DNA of 64,000 bases from Streptomyces sp. CC0208 (GTDB lineage: Bacteria; Actinomycetota; Actinomycetes; Streptomycetales; Streptomycetaceae). This document shows, one piece after another, positions 47,346-55,249 of this stretch (the first letter of the stretch is position 1; each line of letters starts with the position of its first letter). The position numbers and the translations under genes were made by a program. The stretch is from assembly GCF_003443735.1 (NCBI RefSeq), contig NZ_CP031969.1, positions 682,001 to 746,000 on the forward strand, in the 5' to 3' direction. The notes beneath the pieces were generated by a model. That model saw nothing but the letters and a program-made list of their open reading frames with translations. It was not told the origin of the DNA and ran no database searches.

Positions 47346-48563
47346 ATGAGCAGTGCGAACGGCGGCTGGAGCAGGCGCCGTTTCGTCGGCGTCCTCGCGG
47401 GTGCGGGCTCGGGGCTCGTCGGCTGCTCGACGTCCTCCGGTCCTTCGTCGGCGTCGGCGCCCTCCAAGCCCCCCGCCTCCTCCGGGTCCGCCTCTCCGAG
47501 CCGGACGAGAACACCGTCCGCCCCGGCTCCGACCGGTCCCCGCCCCCTGTATCTCGGCACCTACACGTCCGTCGAGGGCGGCGGCACCGGGATCGGCATC
47601 GCCGCCTACGACGCCGACAGCGGCCGGATCACCGGCAAGGGCACGATCACCGGGGTCACCAACCCGTCGTATCTCGCGGTGCATCCCGACGGCCGCACGC
47701 TGTACGCGGTCGCCGAACGGGACGCCGGCGCGGTGACCGCCGTACGCCTGTCCGACCGCAAGGTGCTGGGGAGCCGGAGCACCGGTGGGGCGGGGCCGTG
47801 TCATCTGTCGGTGCATCCGGGCGGGCGCTGGCTGCTCAGCGCGAACTACGGCTCCGGCAGTGTGGCCGTGCATCCGATCGACCCCTCGGGTGCGCTCGGC
47901 GCGCTCAGAGACTCGGTCACGCACTCCAGTCCTGCGCCCGGGCCCGGCCAGGAGGGGCCGCACGCCCACCAGTTCCTCACCAGTCCCGACGGCGGCCATG
48001 TGCTCGCCGTCGACCTGGGCACCGACACCGTCTACAGCTACCGCCTCGACGAACGGACCGGCGCGCTCCAGGAGGTCTCGCGGGCCCGGACCCGGGCGGG
48101 CGCCGGACCACGTCATCTCACCTTCCATCCGGGGGGCCGGTACGCCTATCTCGCCAACGAGGTCGACAACACGGTGGCGGTCTGCGCGTACGACCGCAAG
48201 ACGGGTCGCGTCTCCGTCGGAGCGCCGCAGTCCACGGGGACGGGCTCGGGCACGAACTACCCGGCGCAGTTCCTGGTCACCGCCAACGGCTCGTACGCCT
48301 ATCTCGCCAACCGGGGCGACAACAGCCTCACGCGGTACGCCGTCGAGGGGGGCGGCGCCCGGCTGAGGCTGCTCGACACCGTGCCGGTGCACGGTGACTT
48401 CCCGCGGCAGATCGCCTTCTCCCCCGACGGCAGGCTGCTCTTCGCGGCGAATCAGAGGTCCGGCACCGTCAGCGTCTTCCGCGTGGACTCGACCAGCGGC
48501 GACCTGCGACTCGCCGGAGAGCCGTTCGCCTCACCCGTCGCCGTCTGCGCGCTGCCGCTGTAG
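47346..48563 (+). CDS. Lactonase-family beta-propeller protein, Tat-exported lipoprotein
   Basis: This 405-residue protein fits the 6-phosphogluconolactonase-like seven-bladed propeller family (PF10282). The start GGWSRRRFVGVLAGAGSGLV-GC combines a twin-arginine motif (SRRRFV) with a lipobox (LVGC), so it should be exported folded and anchored at Cys27. After a Ser/Pro linker the propeller begins with PLYLGTYTSVEGGGTGIGIA. PSYLAVHPDGRTLYAV, CHLSVHPGGRWLLSANYGSG and RQIAFSPDGRLLFAANQRSG mark blades. Being outside the cell it is unlikely to be the pentose-phosphate enzyme; a sugar-lactone or aldonolactone substrate is likelier. Its 3' end overlaps the DUF2470 gene by 33 bp. Confidence 0.9.
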   Translation: MSSANGGWSRRRFVGVLAGAGSGLVGCSTSSGPSSASAPSKPPASSGSASPSRTRTPSAPAPTGPRPLYLGTYTSVEGGGTGIGIAAYDADSGRITGKGTITGVTNPSYLAVHPDGRTLYAVAERDAGAVTAVRLSDRKVLGSRSTGGAGPCHLSVHPGGRWLLSANYGSGSVAVHPIDPSGALGALRDSVTHSSPAPGPGQEGPHAHQFLTSPDGGHVLAVDLGTDTVYSYRLDERTGALQEVSRARTRAGAGPRHLTFHPGGRYAYLANEVDNTVAVCAYDRKTGRVSVGAPQSTGTGSGTNYPAQFLVTANGSYAYLANRGDNSLTRYAVEGGGARLRLLDTVPVHGDFPRQIAFSPDGRLLFAANQRSGTVSVFRVDSTSGDLRLAGEPFASPVAVCALPL

Positions 48564-49256
48564 AGCACGCGGACAGGACGCGGCGCTCGCCTGAGTGAGC
48601 AGCACGTGCATGCGCTCGGTCAGCCGCGCCACGTCGTCGGCGGGCGCGTGGAAGGGCAGACGTACGTCGCCGTGGGCGCGGGCGCGCTCGATGCGCAGGG
48701 TCAGTCCGTGCCGGTCCACGGCGAGCGGCTGGACGCGGACCGCGCCGTGCAGGCTGTCGGGGTCGACGAGCCTCGTGAGCCGCTCGATCGCGTCGGGGTG
48801 GCAGTCGGCGAGATGGGTGAGCAGCCGGGCCTCGGCCGTGGCGAGCGGGTCGGGTGCGGCGGCGGCGAACTCGTCGAGGTCGACGACCACCGCGCCCGAC
48901 GGCCGGCGCAGCACCACGCGCGTGGCCTCGAACTCCAGCCGGCCGTCCCTGGCGGCGAACCAGCCGGCGATCCACAGCCGGGCGCGGATACGGCTGCGCA
49001 GGGGGACAGGTGCCACGTCGGCGAACTCCAGGACGGCGGAGGGCTCGCCGCGGGGCGCACAGATCGCGGCGGCGACCAGGGTGCTGCCCTCGGGCACCTC
49101 CAGCGTCACCCGCCCGTCCTCGGCGACGGTGTGCGCGCCGACGAACTCCTCGCGGCCGCCCTCGGCGGTCACCGCGCAGGACCACGAGGCGGCGAGCACC
49201 GACCGGGCGTGTTCCGCCGCGGAAGGCGCGGCCGTCCAGGTTTGGCTGTCACCCAT
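48531..49256 (-). CDS. DUF2470 protein, iron-regulated (haem-related HugZ-like)
   Basis: This 241-residue protein has an N-terminal split-barrel-like part (HARSVLAASWSCAVTAEGGR, GSTLVAAAICAPRGEPSAVL) and a C-terminal DUF2470 domain (about 155-230: EARLLTHLADCHPDAIERLT, RIERARAHGDVRLPFHAPAD). This layout matches HugZ-type haem oxygenase relatives. The ATG at 49256 follows GGAGG. An iron box lies directly upstream at 49268-49286, so the gene should be switched on in iron shortage. Together these suggest a role in haem or iron utilisation. The active-site histidine of HugZ is not obvious to me, so haem cleavage is only a possibility. Confidence 0.85.
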   Translation of the reverse strand: MGDSQTWTAAPSAAEHARSVLAASWSCAVTAEGGREEFVGAHTVAEDGRVTLEVPEGSTLVAAAICAPRGEPSAVLEFADVAPVPLRSRIRARLWIAGWFAARDGRLEFEATRVVLRRPSGAVVVDLDEFAAAAPDPLATAEARLLTHLADCHPDAIERLTRLVDPDSLHGAVRVQPLAVDRHGLTLRIERARAHGDVRLPFHAPADDVARLTERMHVLLTQASAASCPRALQRQRADGDG

Positions 49257-49267
49257 CCATTGCCTCC

Positions 49268-49286
49268 TAAGGTAAGCCTTGCCTAA
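49268..49286 (-). promoter_or_regulatory. Iron box (DmdR/IdeR-type operator)
   Basis: Read on the minus strand, TTAGGCAAGGCTTACCTTA matches the actinobacterial iron-box consensus TTAGGTTAGGCTAACCTAA in 15 of 19 positions by eye. It lies 12-30 bases before the DUF2470 start codon and just touches its ribosome site. DmdR1-type repressors would block transcription when iron is plentiful. Confidence 0.85.
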
Positions 49287-49345
49287 CTTAGCGAAGATCG
49301 GCGACGAAGCCAACCGCGAACCCGTGGCGGAGGCGTGAATTCCGG

Positions 49346-49954
49346 TCAGGGCCTGAGAACGCCGAGCAGGGCCCGTGCGCACAGGTCGCGCACCTGTTCC
49401 CGGGAGAGGTCCGAGCCCCTCAGCCACTCCAGGCAGACGGCCGTGGTGAAGGCCAGCCAGCCGCGGACGGCCAGCTGAAGATCGGGGCGCTCCTGCGCCT
49501 GGGCGCCGAACTCCGGATCCGCGGCCAGCGCCGCCAGGATCTGCCGCTCCTGTGCGGCCAGCGCCCGCTGATAGACCCGGCGCACGGCCTGGTCCCCGGC
49601 GGCGTCGGCGCGATGGAAGGCACGGAAGCCGTGGGCGTGGGTGTGGACGTACTCCAGATACGTGTCCAGCCCCGCTGTCAGCTGCTCGCGCACCGGGACG
49701 CCGGGCACGGCCGCGGTCATGGCCAGCATCCGCTCGCTCTCGCGCTCGACGACCGCCGCGAAGAAGTCCTGCTTCGTCGAGAAGTAGTGGTAGAGCAGCC
49801 CGCGCGAGACGCCGGCGATCTCGGCGACCTGCTCGATCCACACGTCGTCGTACGGGCTCTCCGAGAACAGCCTCGCCCCCACCGTCAGGAGCTGCTCCCG
49901 GCGCTCCTCGGTGCTGAGCCTGCGGCGCGTGCGCTCGCCCTGCTTCCCGGCCAT
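49346..49954 (-). CDS. TetR-family transcriptional regulator
   Basis: This is a 202-residue TetR protein. RREQLLTVGARLFSESPYDD, VWIEQVAEIAGVSRGLLYHY and FSTKQDFFAAVVER make the DNA-binding domain (residues 15-65). The ligand-binding part contains YLEYVHTHAHGFRAFHRADA. It is divergent from a CYP102-like P450 gene with GTTCAA/TTGAAC repeats in the 107-bp gap. This pairing of a TetR with a fatty-acid-type P450 fits sensing of fatty acids or related lipids. A TAAAGT box nine bases before the ATG and the lack of a clear SD hint at a leaderless mRNA. Confidence 0.92.
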   Translation of the reverse strand: MAGKQGERTRRRLSTEERREQLLTVGARLFSESPYDDVWIEQVAEIAGVSRGLLYHYFSTKQDFFAAVVERESERMLAMTAAVPGVPVREQLTAGLDTYLEYVHTHAHGFRAFHRADAAGDQAVRRVYQRALAAQERQILAALAADPEFGAQAQERPDLQLAVRGWLAFTTAVCLEWLRGSDLSREQVRDLCARALLGVLRP

Positions 49955-49976
49955 GCCCGCACTTTACTTGACGCCG

Positions 49977-50033
49977 GTTCAACAACGGGATCAGACTGAG
50001 GCGCGTTATTGAACCCAAGTACAACGCGTTCAA
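49977..50033. promoter_or_regulatory. GTTCAA/TTGAAC repeats between tetR and P450 genes
   Basis: GTTCAA at 49977-49982, TTGAAC at 50009-50014 and GTTCAA at 50028-50033 are all in the divergent gap. The last two form an inverted repeat with 13 bases between arms. They are the likely sites for the TetR protein at 49346. Confidence 0.6.
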
Positions 50034-50061
50034 CTGCCGCTGGATCAAGGGAGATCTCGTC

Positions 50062-51582
50062 ATGGCGGAGACGACGACGGCCACCCGGCCGACGGGATTT
50101 CGCAGCGCCGAGCTGGGCTGGCCCGACCTTCACCGCATTCCGCATCCGCCGCGTCGGCTCCCCCTGCTCGGCGACGTGCTGGGCGTCGACCGGGCCACCC
50201 CGCTCCAGGACTCGCTGCGCTTCGCCCGCCGGCTGGGGCCGATCTTCCGGCGCAGGGCGTTCAACCGGGAGTTCGTGTTCACCTGGGGCGCCGAACTCGT
50301 GGCGGACCTGGCGGACGAGTCGCGGTTCGCCAAGCACGTCGGCCTCGGAGTCGCCAATCTGCGGCCGGTCGCCGGCGACGGGCTCTTCACCGCGTACAAC
50401 CACGAGCCGAACTGGCAGCTGGCCCACGACGTGCTGGCACCGGGCTTCAGCCGGGAGGCGATGGCGGCCTACCACCCGATGATGCTGGCCGTGGCCGGTC
50501 GGCTGACAGACCACTGGGACCGCGAACAGACGGCGGGCCGGTCGGTGGACGTCCCCGGCGACATGACCAAGCTGACCCTGGAGACCATCGCGCGGACCGG
50601 GTTCGGGCACGACTTCGGCTCCTTCGAACGGGACCGGCCGCACCCCTTCGTGACGGCGATGGTCGGCACCCTGACCTACGCGCAGCGCCTCAACTCCGTG
50701 CCGTTCCCCGCTCTGGTCCGGCGCGCCGCGCAGCGCAACGCGGACGACATCGCCTACCTCAACCGGATGGTCGACGACCTGGTCCGGGCCCGGCGCGGGG
50801 CGAGCGGGGACGGCGATCTGCTGGACCGGATGCTGGAGACGGCCCACCCGGAGACCGGTGAGCGGCTGTCGCCGGAGAACGTCCGCCGGCAGGTCATCAC
50901 CTTCCTGGTGGCCGGCCACGAGACGACGTCGGGCGCGCTCTCCTTCGCCCTGCACTACCTCTCCCGCCACCCCGAGGTCGCGGCACGCGCGCGTGACGAG
51001 GTGGACCGCGTGTGGGGTGCCACCGGCGCGCCGGAGTACGACCAGGTGGCGAAGCTGCGGTATGTGCGCCGGGTGCTGGACGAGTCGCTGCGGCTGTGGC
51101 CGACTGCGCCCGCGTTCGCCCGGGAGGCGGTCGAGGACACCGTGCTGGCCGGGCAGCACCCGATGCGCCGCGGGGCGTGGACGCTGGTGCTCACGCCGAT
51201 GCTGCAGCGCGATCCCGAGGTGTGGGGCGCCGACGCCGAGCGGTTCGACCCGGACCGCTTCGACCCCAAGGCCGTACGGTCGCGTCCCCCGCATGTCTTC
51301 AAGCCGTTCGGCACCGGGGCGCGGGCCTGCATCGGGCGCCAGTTCGCGCTGCACGAAGCCACGCTGGTGCTCGGTCTGCTGCTGCGCCGCTACGAGCTGC
51401 GGGCCGACCCCGGCTACCGGCTCAGCGTGACCGAGCGGCTGACGCTGATGCCGGAGGGGCTTCGGCTGCACCTGGAACGGCGGGCGGGCCGTGTCACCGT
51501 GGCCGCCCCCGAGGCGGATCCCGACGAGGCCCCGGTTCCGGCCTCCGAGTCAGGCTGTCCAGTGCACAGGGCGGGTGACTGA
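50062..51582 (+). CDS. Stand-alone CYP102-like cytochrome P450 (P450 BM3 haem-domain type)
   Basis: This 506-residue protein resembles the haem domain of the fatty-acid hydroxylase P450 BM3 along its length. It shows GDGLFTAYNHEPNWQLAHDV, the I-helix FLVAGHETTSGALSFALHYL, the K-helix DESLRLWPTAPAFAREA, and the haem loop FGTGARACIG with ligand Cys423 followed by RQFALHEATLVLGLLL. Unlike P450 BM3, the gene stops about 45 residues after the haem domain (ending CPVHRAGD) without flavin domains. Electrons must come from a separate partner. Expected substrates are medium to long fatty acids. AAGGGAG precedes the ATG. A divergent TetR gene probably controls it. The last 33 bp overlap the convergent pentapeptide gene. 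Confidence 0.93.
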   Translation: MAETTTATRPTGFRSAELGWPDLHRIPHPPRRLPLLGDVLGVDRATPLQDSLRFARRLGPIFRRRAFNREFVFTWGAELVADLADESRFAKHVGLGVANLRPVAGDGLFTAYNHEPNWQLAHDVLAPGFSREAMAAYHPMMLAVAGRLTDHWDREQTAGRSVDVPGDMTKLTLETIARTGFGHDFGSFERDRPHPFVTAMVGTLTYAQRLNSVPFPALVRRAAQRNADDIAYLNRMVDDLVRARRGASGDGDLLDRMLETAHPETGERLSPENVRRQVITFLVAGHETTSGALSFALHYLSRHPEVAARARDEVDRVWGATGAPEYDQVAKLRYVRRVLDESLRLWPTAPAFAREAVEDTVLAGQHPMRRGAWTLVLTPMLQRDPEVWGADAERFDPDRFDPKAVRSRPPHVFKPFGTGARACIGRQFALHEATLVLGLLLRRYELRADPGYRLSVTERLTLMPEGLRLHLERRAGRVTVAAPEADPDEAPVPASESGCPVHRAGD

Positions 51583-52371
51583 CTCCGGCAGCCGGGTGCC
51601 GGCGCTGCCCCTTGCCGCGTTCAGCTGGGGCTGGGTGAGGAAGAACGCGCCGGTCAGGTCCGCGTCCGTCAGGTCGGCGTCGCGCAGGTCGGCGCCGATC
51701 AGATCCGCGCCGCGCAGGTCGGCGCCGGTGAGGTCGGCCGCTATGAGGTAGGCACCGCGGAGACTGGCGCCGCGCAGGTCGACGCCCTTGAGACGGGCAC
51801 CCATCAGGTCGGCGCCCCGGCGGTTCTTCTTCTTGCTCCCGCCGCCGAGGCCGGCCCGCACCAGCTCACTGGTGCGCAGCAGGAGGACGTTGACCTGCTG
51901 CCGGTGCGCGGGGACGTCCAGAGCGGCGAGCTCTTCGGCGGTCCCCCGAGTGAGTGCCTCGGTCCGCTCCAGCATGCGGCGCAGGTCGGCGTGGACCGGG
52001 CGGGCGGCGGACAGGGTGAGCGCCTCGGTGAGGTACCAGAGCAGTTCGTGGAGCTGGCGCACGACCGGGAAGACGTCGAACATCCGGCGGGCGTCCGCAC
52101 GCGGGCCGTCACGCCAGTCCCGGCCGCCGAAGGTGACCTGCGAGACCTTCTGCCCGGCGCCGAAGCAGTCGTAGACCGTGCATCCGGTGTAGCCCTTGTC
52201 CCGCAGCCTGGCGTGGATGCCGCACCGGTGGTCGTCCCGGAGGTTGGGGCAGGGCGTGCCGGCCGGCTTGTCACGGGCGAAGTCCGCGGAGGCGGCGAAG
52301 GGCAGGGCGACACAGCACAGGCCGAAGCACCGCGCGCAGTCGCCCCTGAGGTCGATCATCTGTTCTGACAT
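51550..52371 (-). CDS. Pentapeptide-repeat protein with N-terminal cysteine cluster
   Basis: This 273-residue protein has two parts. The first 60 residues hold eight cysteines (CARCFGLCCVALPF, CPNLRDDHRCGIHARL, GYTGCTVYDCFGAG), a pattern that could bind metal or an Fe-S cluster. The C-terminal 75 residues carry pentapeptide repeats of the A(D/N)LxG type: GADLMGARLKGVDLRGASLR, GAYLIAADLTGADLRGADLI, GADLRDADLTDADLTGAFFL, which form a right-handed quadrilateral helix. A helical linker joins them. Function is unknown; some pentapeptide proteins mimic DNA. The ATG at 52371 is the one that gives the family-like start. Its end overlaps the P450 gene tail to tail. Confidence 0.88.
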   Translation of the reverse strand: MSEQMIDLRGDCARCFGLCCVALPFAASADFARDKPAGTPCPNLRDDHRCGIHARLRDKGYTGCTVYDCFGAGQKVSQVTFGGRDWRDGPRADARRMFDVFPVVRQLHELLWYLTEALTLSAARPVHADLRRMLERTEALTRGTAEELAALDVPAHRQQVNVLLLRTSELVRAGLGGGSKKKNRRGADLMGARLKGVDLRGASLRGAYLIAADLTGADLRGADLIGADLRDADLTDADLTGAFFLTQPQLNAARGSAGTRLPESVTRPVHWTA

Positions 52372-52532
52372 CGCGGCCAGCCTAACGGGCCCCGGGGACC
52401 GGTCGACCTGACAGGAACTCACCGACGCGTTTCCGGCGATGTGGGGGTCTCCTCATCCAACGGAAAACAAACTCCGCTACCACAGAGACACCGGCCGACC
52501 GAGGCAGGAGCCGAACGCATCGAGGAGGCGTC

Positions 52533-52733
52533 ATGTGCAGCCACCAGCCCCCGTGCCCCACCGTCGACAGCCCCGACCACCACACCGCGGTGATCGTCTC
52601 GGCCCATCCCGAACAGGGCTGGAGCCTGCTGTGCAACGGCACCGTCGTCTTCGACGACACCGGTGAGCTCCTCCCGGACGGACGGGTCGTGAGTCCGCAC
52701 CGCACGTCCGGGGCGCCGACCGTGGCGGCCTGA
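52533..52733 (+). CDS. DUF5999 small protein
   Basis: This is a 66-residue protein with MCSHQPPCPTVDSPDHHTAV at its start and GWSLLCNGTVVFDDTGELLP in the middle, as I remember for the DUF5999 family of streptomycetes. The conserved Cys/His start (MCxHQPxCP) could bind metal. Function is unknown; related genes are sometimes near differentiation or sigma-factor genes. GGAGG lies six bases before the ATG (CGAGGAGGCGTC). Confidence 0.85.
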   Translation: MCSHQPPCPTVDSPDHHTAVIVSAHPEQGWSLLCNGTVVFDDTGELLPDGRVVSPHRTSGAPTVAA

Positions 52734-52737
52734 GCCG

Positions 52738-53128
52738 GCGGGCGATGTCCGGCAGGTCGAGCCGGGCGAGGCCTTCGGGGCCGGCCAGGAGGTGCAGGGC
52801 GACGATCCTGCCCTTTCCGTTGACCAGGGCGAGACGGGCGCAGTCGGCGACTGCCGGAGTCCGGTGGCCTGTTCGGCCAAGGCCCACGCACCGCGGACGC
52901 TCCTGGAGGCCGGCGCCCCGGGTGCGTTCCACGACCGGCGGGCTTCCTGTTCCGGGTCGGCCGGGGACAGGGGCGTGCTCACGGGGTCGGGCACGAAGGT
53001 GTCACAGCGGGCGGCGTGCTAGCGCAGCCGGTCGAGGCAGACCCGGCCGACGACCGTGACGAGCCGGCCGTGCGGATCCGGAAGTTCGCCGGGGGCGTTG
53101 CGGCTCAGGCCGGTCCATGCCCCCTGAG
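52738..53128 (-). pseudogene. Relic of an ECF41-type sigma factor (sigma-70 with SnoaL-like tail)
   Basis: Minus-strand translation shows scattered fragments in the right order. PHGRLVTVVGRVCLDRLR (about 53040-53095, then a stop codon) looks like the end of sigma region 2. FVPDPVSTPLSPADPEQEAR (about 52930-52995) looks like the linker to region 4. VNGKGRIVALHLLAGPEGLA, then RLDLPDIARRL (about 52740-52835), looks like the end of the SnoaL-like domain of ECF41 factors. Region 4 and most of the SnoaL fold are missing and frames change. The gene is dead through several deletions and a nonsense codon. The family call is from remembered motifs. Confidence 0.55.
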
Positions 53129-53132
53129 TAGG

Positions 53133-53738
53133 TCAATAACGTTGCGCCTTCGCCAGCTTGGGCGTCAGCACCGGGTCGGCGGGCTTGCGGCTGACGGCGA
53201 CGGGCTGGGCCTTCTCCCCCGGCTTCAGGTCCTCGGCGCCGACGTACCGGGTCTCCACCACCTTGCCCGACGAGTCCAGGAAGTCGACCTGGACGGCGTA
53301 CGAGGCGGTCGCGTCGGTCTTGTTGGTGATGGTGACGACGACGGCGAGCAGGCCGCCGGTCTCGGAGCGCGGCTTGCCGGTCATGGTGACGTCGGACATC
53401 GCGTTGCCCTGTCCGTCGACCTTGGCGAGCTCGGTCCGCGCGGCCTTGTCGGCACGCTCCACCTCCGCCGAGACGGAAGCCTCGAAGGAGGAGGCGGCGG
53501 CCGAGGCGGACGCGGCCCGCTTCGAGGCCTCGGCCCGCACCGAGGCCTCGACGGACGCGAGCGCGGAGGCCGCGTTGCCGGAGAAGGACGCCGTGTCCGG
53601 TGACGTGGGCGTGGCGGAGGACGTCGACGAGCCGTCGGAGTCGTCGTCGCAGGCCACCAGGGTGAACGCGCTCGCGGCGGCCAGGACCAGGGCGAGGGCG
53701 GCGATCCGGGACCGTCCGTGGGGTGACGGTGTGCTCAT
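53133..53738 (-). CDS. Secreted lipoprotein with helical stalk, function unknown
   Basis: This 201-residue protein begins with a lipoprotein signal (RIAALALVLAAASAFTLVAC, lipobox LVAC, Cys about 31) followed by an acidic/Ser linker. Residues 50-115 are very Ala/Ser/Glu/Lys-rich with regular spacing (SALASVEASVRAEASKRAAS, FEASVSAEVERADKAARTEL) and should form a long helix. Residues 115-201 look like a beta-sandwich of the FxLYD type (LLAVVVTITNKTDATASYAV, VQVDFLDSSGKVVETRYVGA). Such domains occur on surface lipoproteins of unknown role. The ATG at 53738 has GAGGAC upstream. Confidence 0.85.
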   Translation of the reverse strand: MSTPSPHGRSRIAALALVLAAASAFTLVACDDDSDGSSTSSATPTSPDTASFSGNAASALASVEASVRAEASKRAASASAAASSFEASVSAEVERADKAARTELAKVDGQGNAMSDVTMTGKPRSETGGLLAVVVTITNKTDATASYAVQVDFLDSSGKVVETRYVGAEDLKPGEKAQPVAVSRKPADPVLTPKLAKAQRY

Positions 53739-53844
53739 CGACTGACGTCCTCTCGACTCCGGCGTCGACACTTGACCGAAATGAACCCTATGCCGGAATG
53801 GAGAGTGAGGCATGTCGTCGCCCACCCACGGGCCACCCGGGCTG

Positions 53845-55146
53845 TCAGGCCTCGTCGCGGGCGAGGGAGAGCAGCCGGTCCAGGACGCGGGGGCCGCCCG
53901 CGCGGACGCCGTCGTGCTCGAACTCGTCCGTCACCCAGGTGCGCAGACCGCGGATCGCGCGGGCGGTCCGCAGGGAGTGGGCCGTGTCGACGTACATGTC
54001 GTCGTGATAGACGGCGGCGGCGACCGGGACCTCGTTGGCGGCGAGACGGGCCGGGTCGTACAGGGGCTGCCAGTCGGTGCGGGCGGCGAGGAGTTCGGCG
54101 GTCTCGCGCAGCGGCCGCAGGGCCGGGTCGCAGTCGAACAGCCAGGGGTGGATGGTCTCACCGGTGAACAGCAGAGGCTCGTCGCCGGCAAGAGACTTGG
54201 CCGCGTCGAACTGCGGGAACTCGGCGCGCACCCGTTCGGCCGCCCAGGCGGTGGGCCGCTCGTCCTGGCCGTAGGTGGCCTCGTGGACGAGGGCGTACAG
54301 CGGGTGAGGGGCGTACGAGAGGAGGCCCTGGACCTCTTCCTGGAAGGCGTCGGAGAGCTCCGGGCCCTGCGGGGTGCGGACGAAGGCGTGCTCCAGGAGG
54401 AAGTGGAGGCGGTGGCTGCCCTCGCTGCCGCCCAGGAGGATGCCGAGCGACTGGAAGGCCTCGACGGTCAGCCGGTAGCCGTTCGGCAGGGTCACGTCGT
54501 GGGTGAGGAGGTGGTCGGCGATACGGCGGGCCCGCTCGACGTCCTGCGGATAGCGGGCGTAGTGCGCGGTGACCTTGCGTTCCACGCGCGGGTAGGCGGC
54601 CCGGTAGACGTCGTCGGCGTGGGCGTCGAGGGAGGGCAGGCCGCCGGTGATGAGGGCGGCGGCGAGACCCTCGGGGGCGAGGGACAGATAGGTCGTCGCG
54701 CAGAAGCCGCCGAAGCTCTGGCCGAGGACGGTCCAGGGGGCGCCGCCGGTGACCTGGGCACGGATGGCCTCGCAGTCGCGGACGATGGAGTCGGCGCGGA
54801 AGCGGGCCAGGTAGTCGGCCTGCTCGGCGGGGCCGCCACGCAGCGGGAGGGTCTGGCGGTTTGCGGGACTGGAGTGGCCGGTGCCGCGCTGGTCGAGCAG
54901 GAGGACGCGGAACTCCTTCAGCGCGCGGCCGAACCAGGCACCCTTGCCGACGAAACGGTTCGCCCCGAAGCCGGGGCCGCCCTGGAGGTAGACCAGCCAC
55001 GGCAGGTTCTGGCCCACCTTGTCGCTCGCCACGGCCTCGCGGGCGTAGAGCTCGATCGTCTCCCCGGCCGGGTCGTCGTGGTCGAGCGGGACGGTGAAGC
55101 GGCGGTCGGTGAGGACGAGGCCGGGCTGGCGGTAGGTCGCGGACAA
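53845..55146 (-). CDS. Alpha/beta hydrolase, proline-iminopeptidase-like (S33)
   Basis: This 433-residue alpha/beta hydrolase has the oxyanion region LVYLQGGPGFGANR, DQRGTGHSS, and nucleophile elbow VLGQSFGGFCATTYLS (Ser in GQSFGG), as in S33 prolyl aminopeptidases. The catalytic His is expected in DEFEHDGVRAGG near the C terminus, and an Asp in HDDMYVD. It removes N-terminal proline or similar residues from peptides. No signal peptide is seen. It starts with TTG at 55146, six bases after GGGAG, an uncommon start. It lies 103 bp after the LacI gene on the same strand but is probably not part of the rhamnose operon. Confidence 0.9.
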   Translation of the reverse strand: MSATYRQPGLVLTDRRFTVPLDHDDPAGETIELYAREAVASDKVGQNLPWLVYLQGGPGFGANRFVGKGAWFGRALKEFRVLLLDQRGTGHSSPANRQTLPLRGGPAEQADYLARFRADSIVRDCEAIRAQVTGGAPWTVLGQSFGGFCATTYLSLAPEGLAAALITGGLPSLDAHADDVYRAAYPRVERKVTAHYARYPQDVERARRIADHLLTHDVTLPNGYRLTVEAFQSLGILLGGSEGSHRLHFLLEHAFVRTPQGPELSDAFQEEVQGLLSYAPHPLYALVHEATYGQDERPTAWAAERVRAEFPQFDAAKSLAGDEPLLFTGETIHPWLFDCDPALRPLRETAELLAARTDWQPLYDPARLAANEVPVAAAVYHDDMYVDTAHSLRTARAIRGLRTWVTDEFEHDGVRAGGPRVLDRLLSLARDEA

Positions 55147-55249
55147 CAGGGCTCCCGGGACGGACGGATTCTTCAGGGCGCGTCCCAGTTCAGCACATGT
55201 TCGTCCGCCGTCGGACCCCTTCGATCATGAAATCTTACTGACTCACGGG

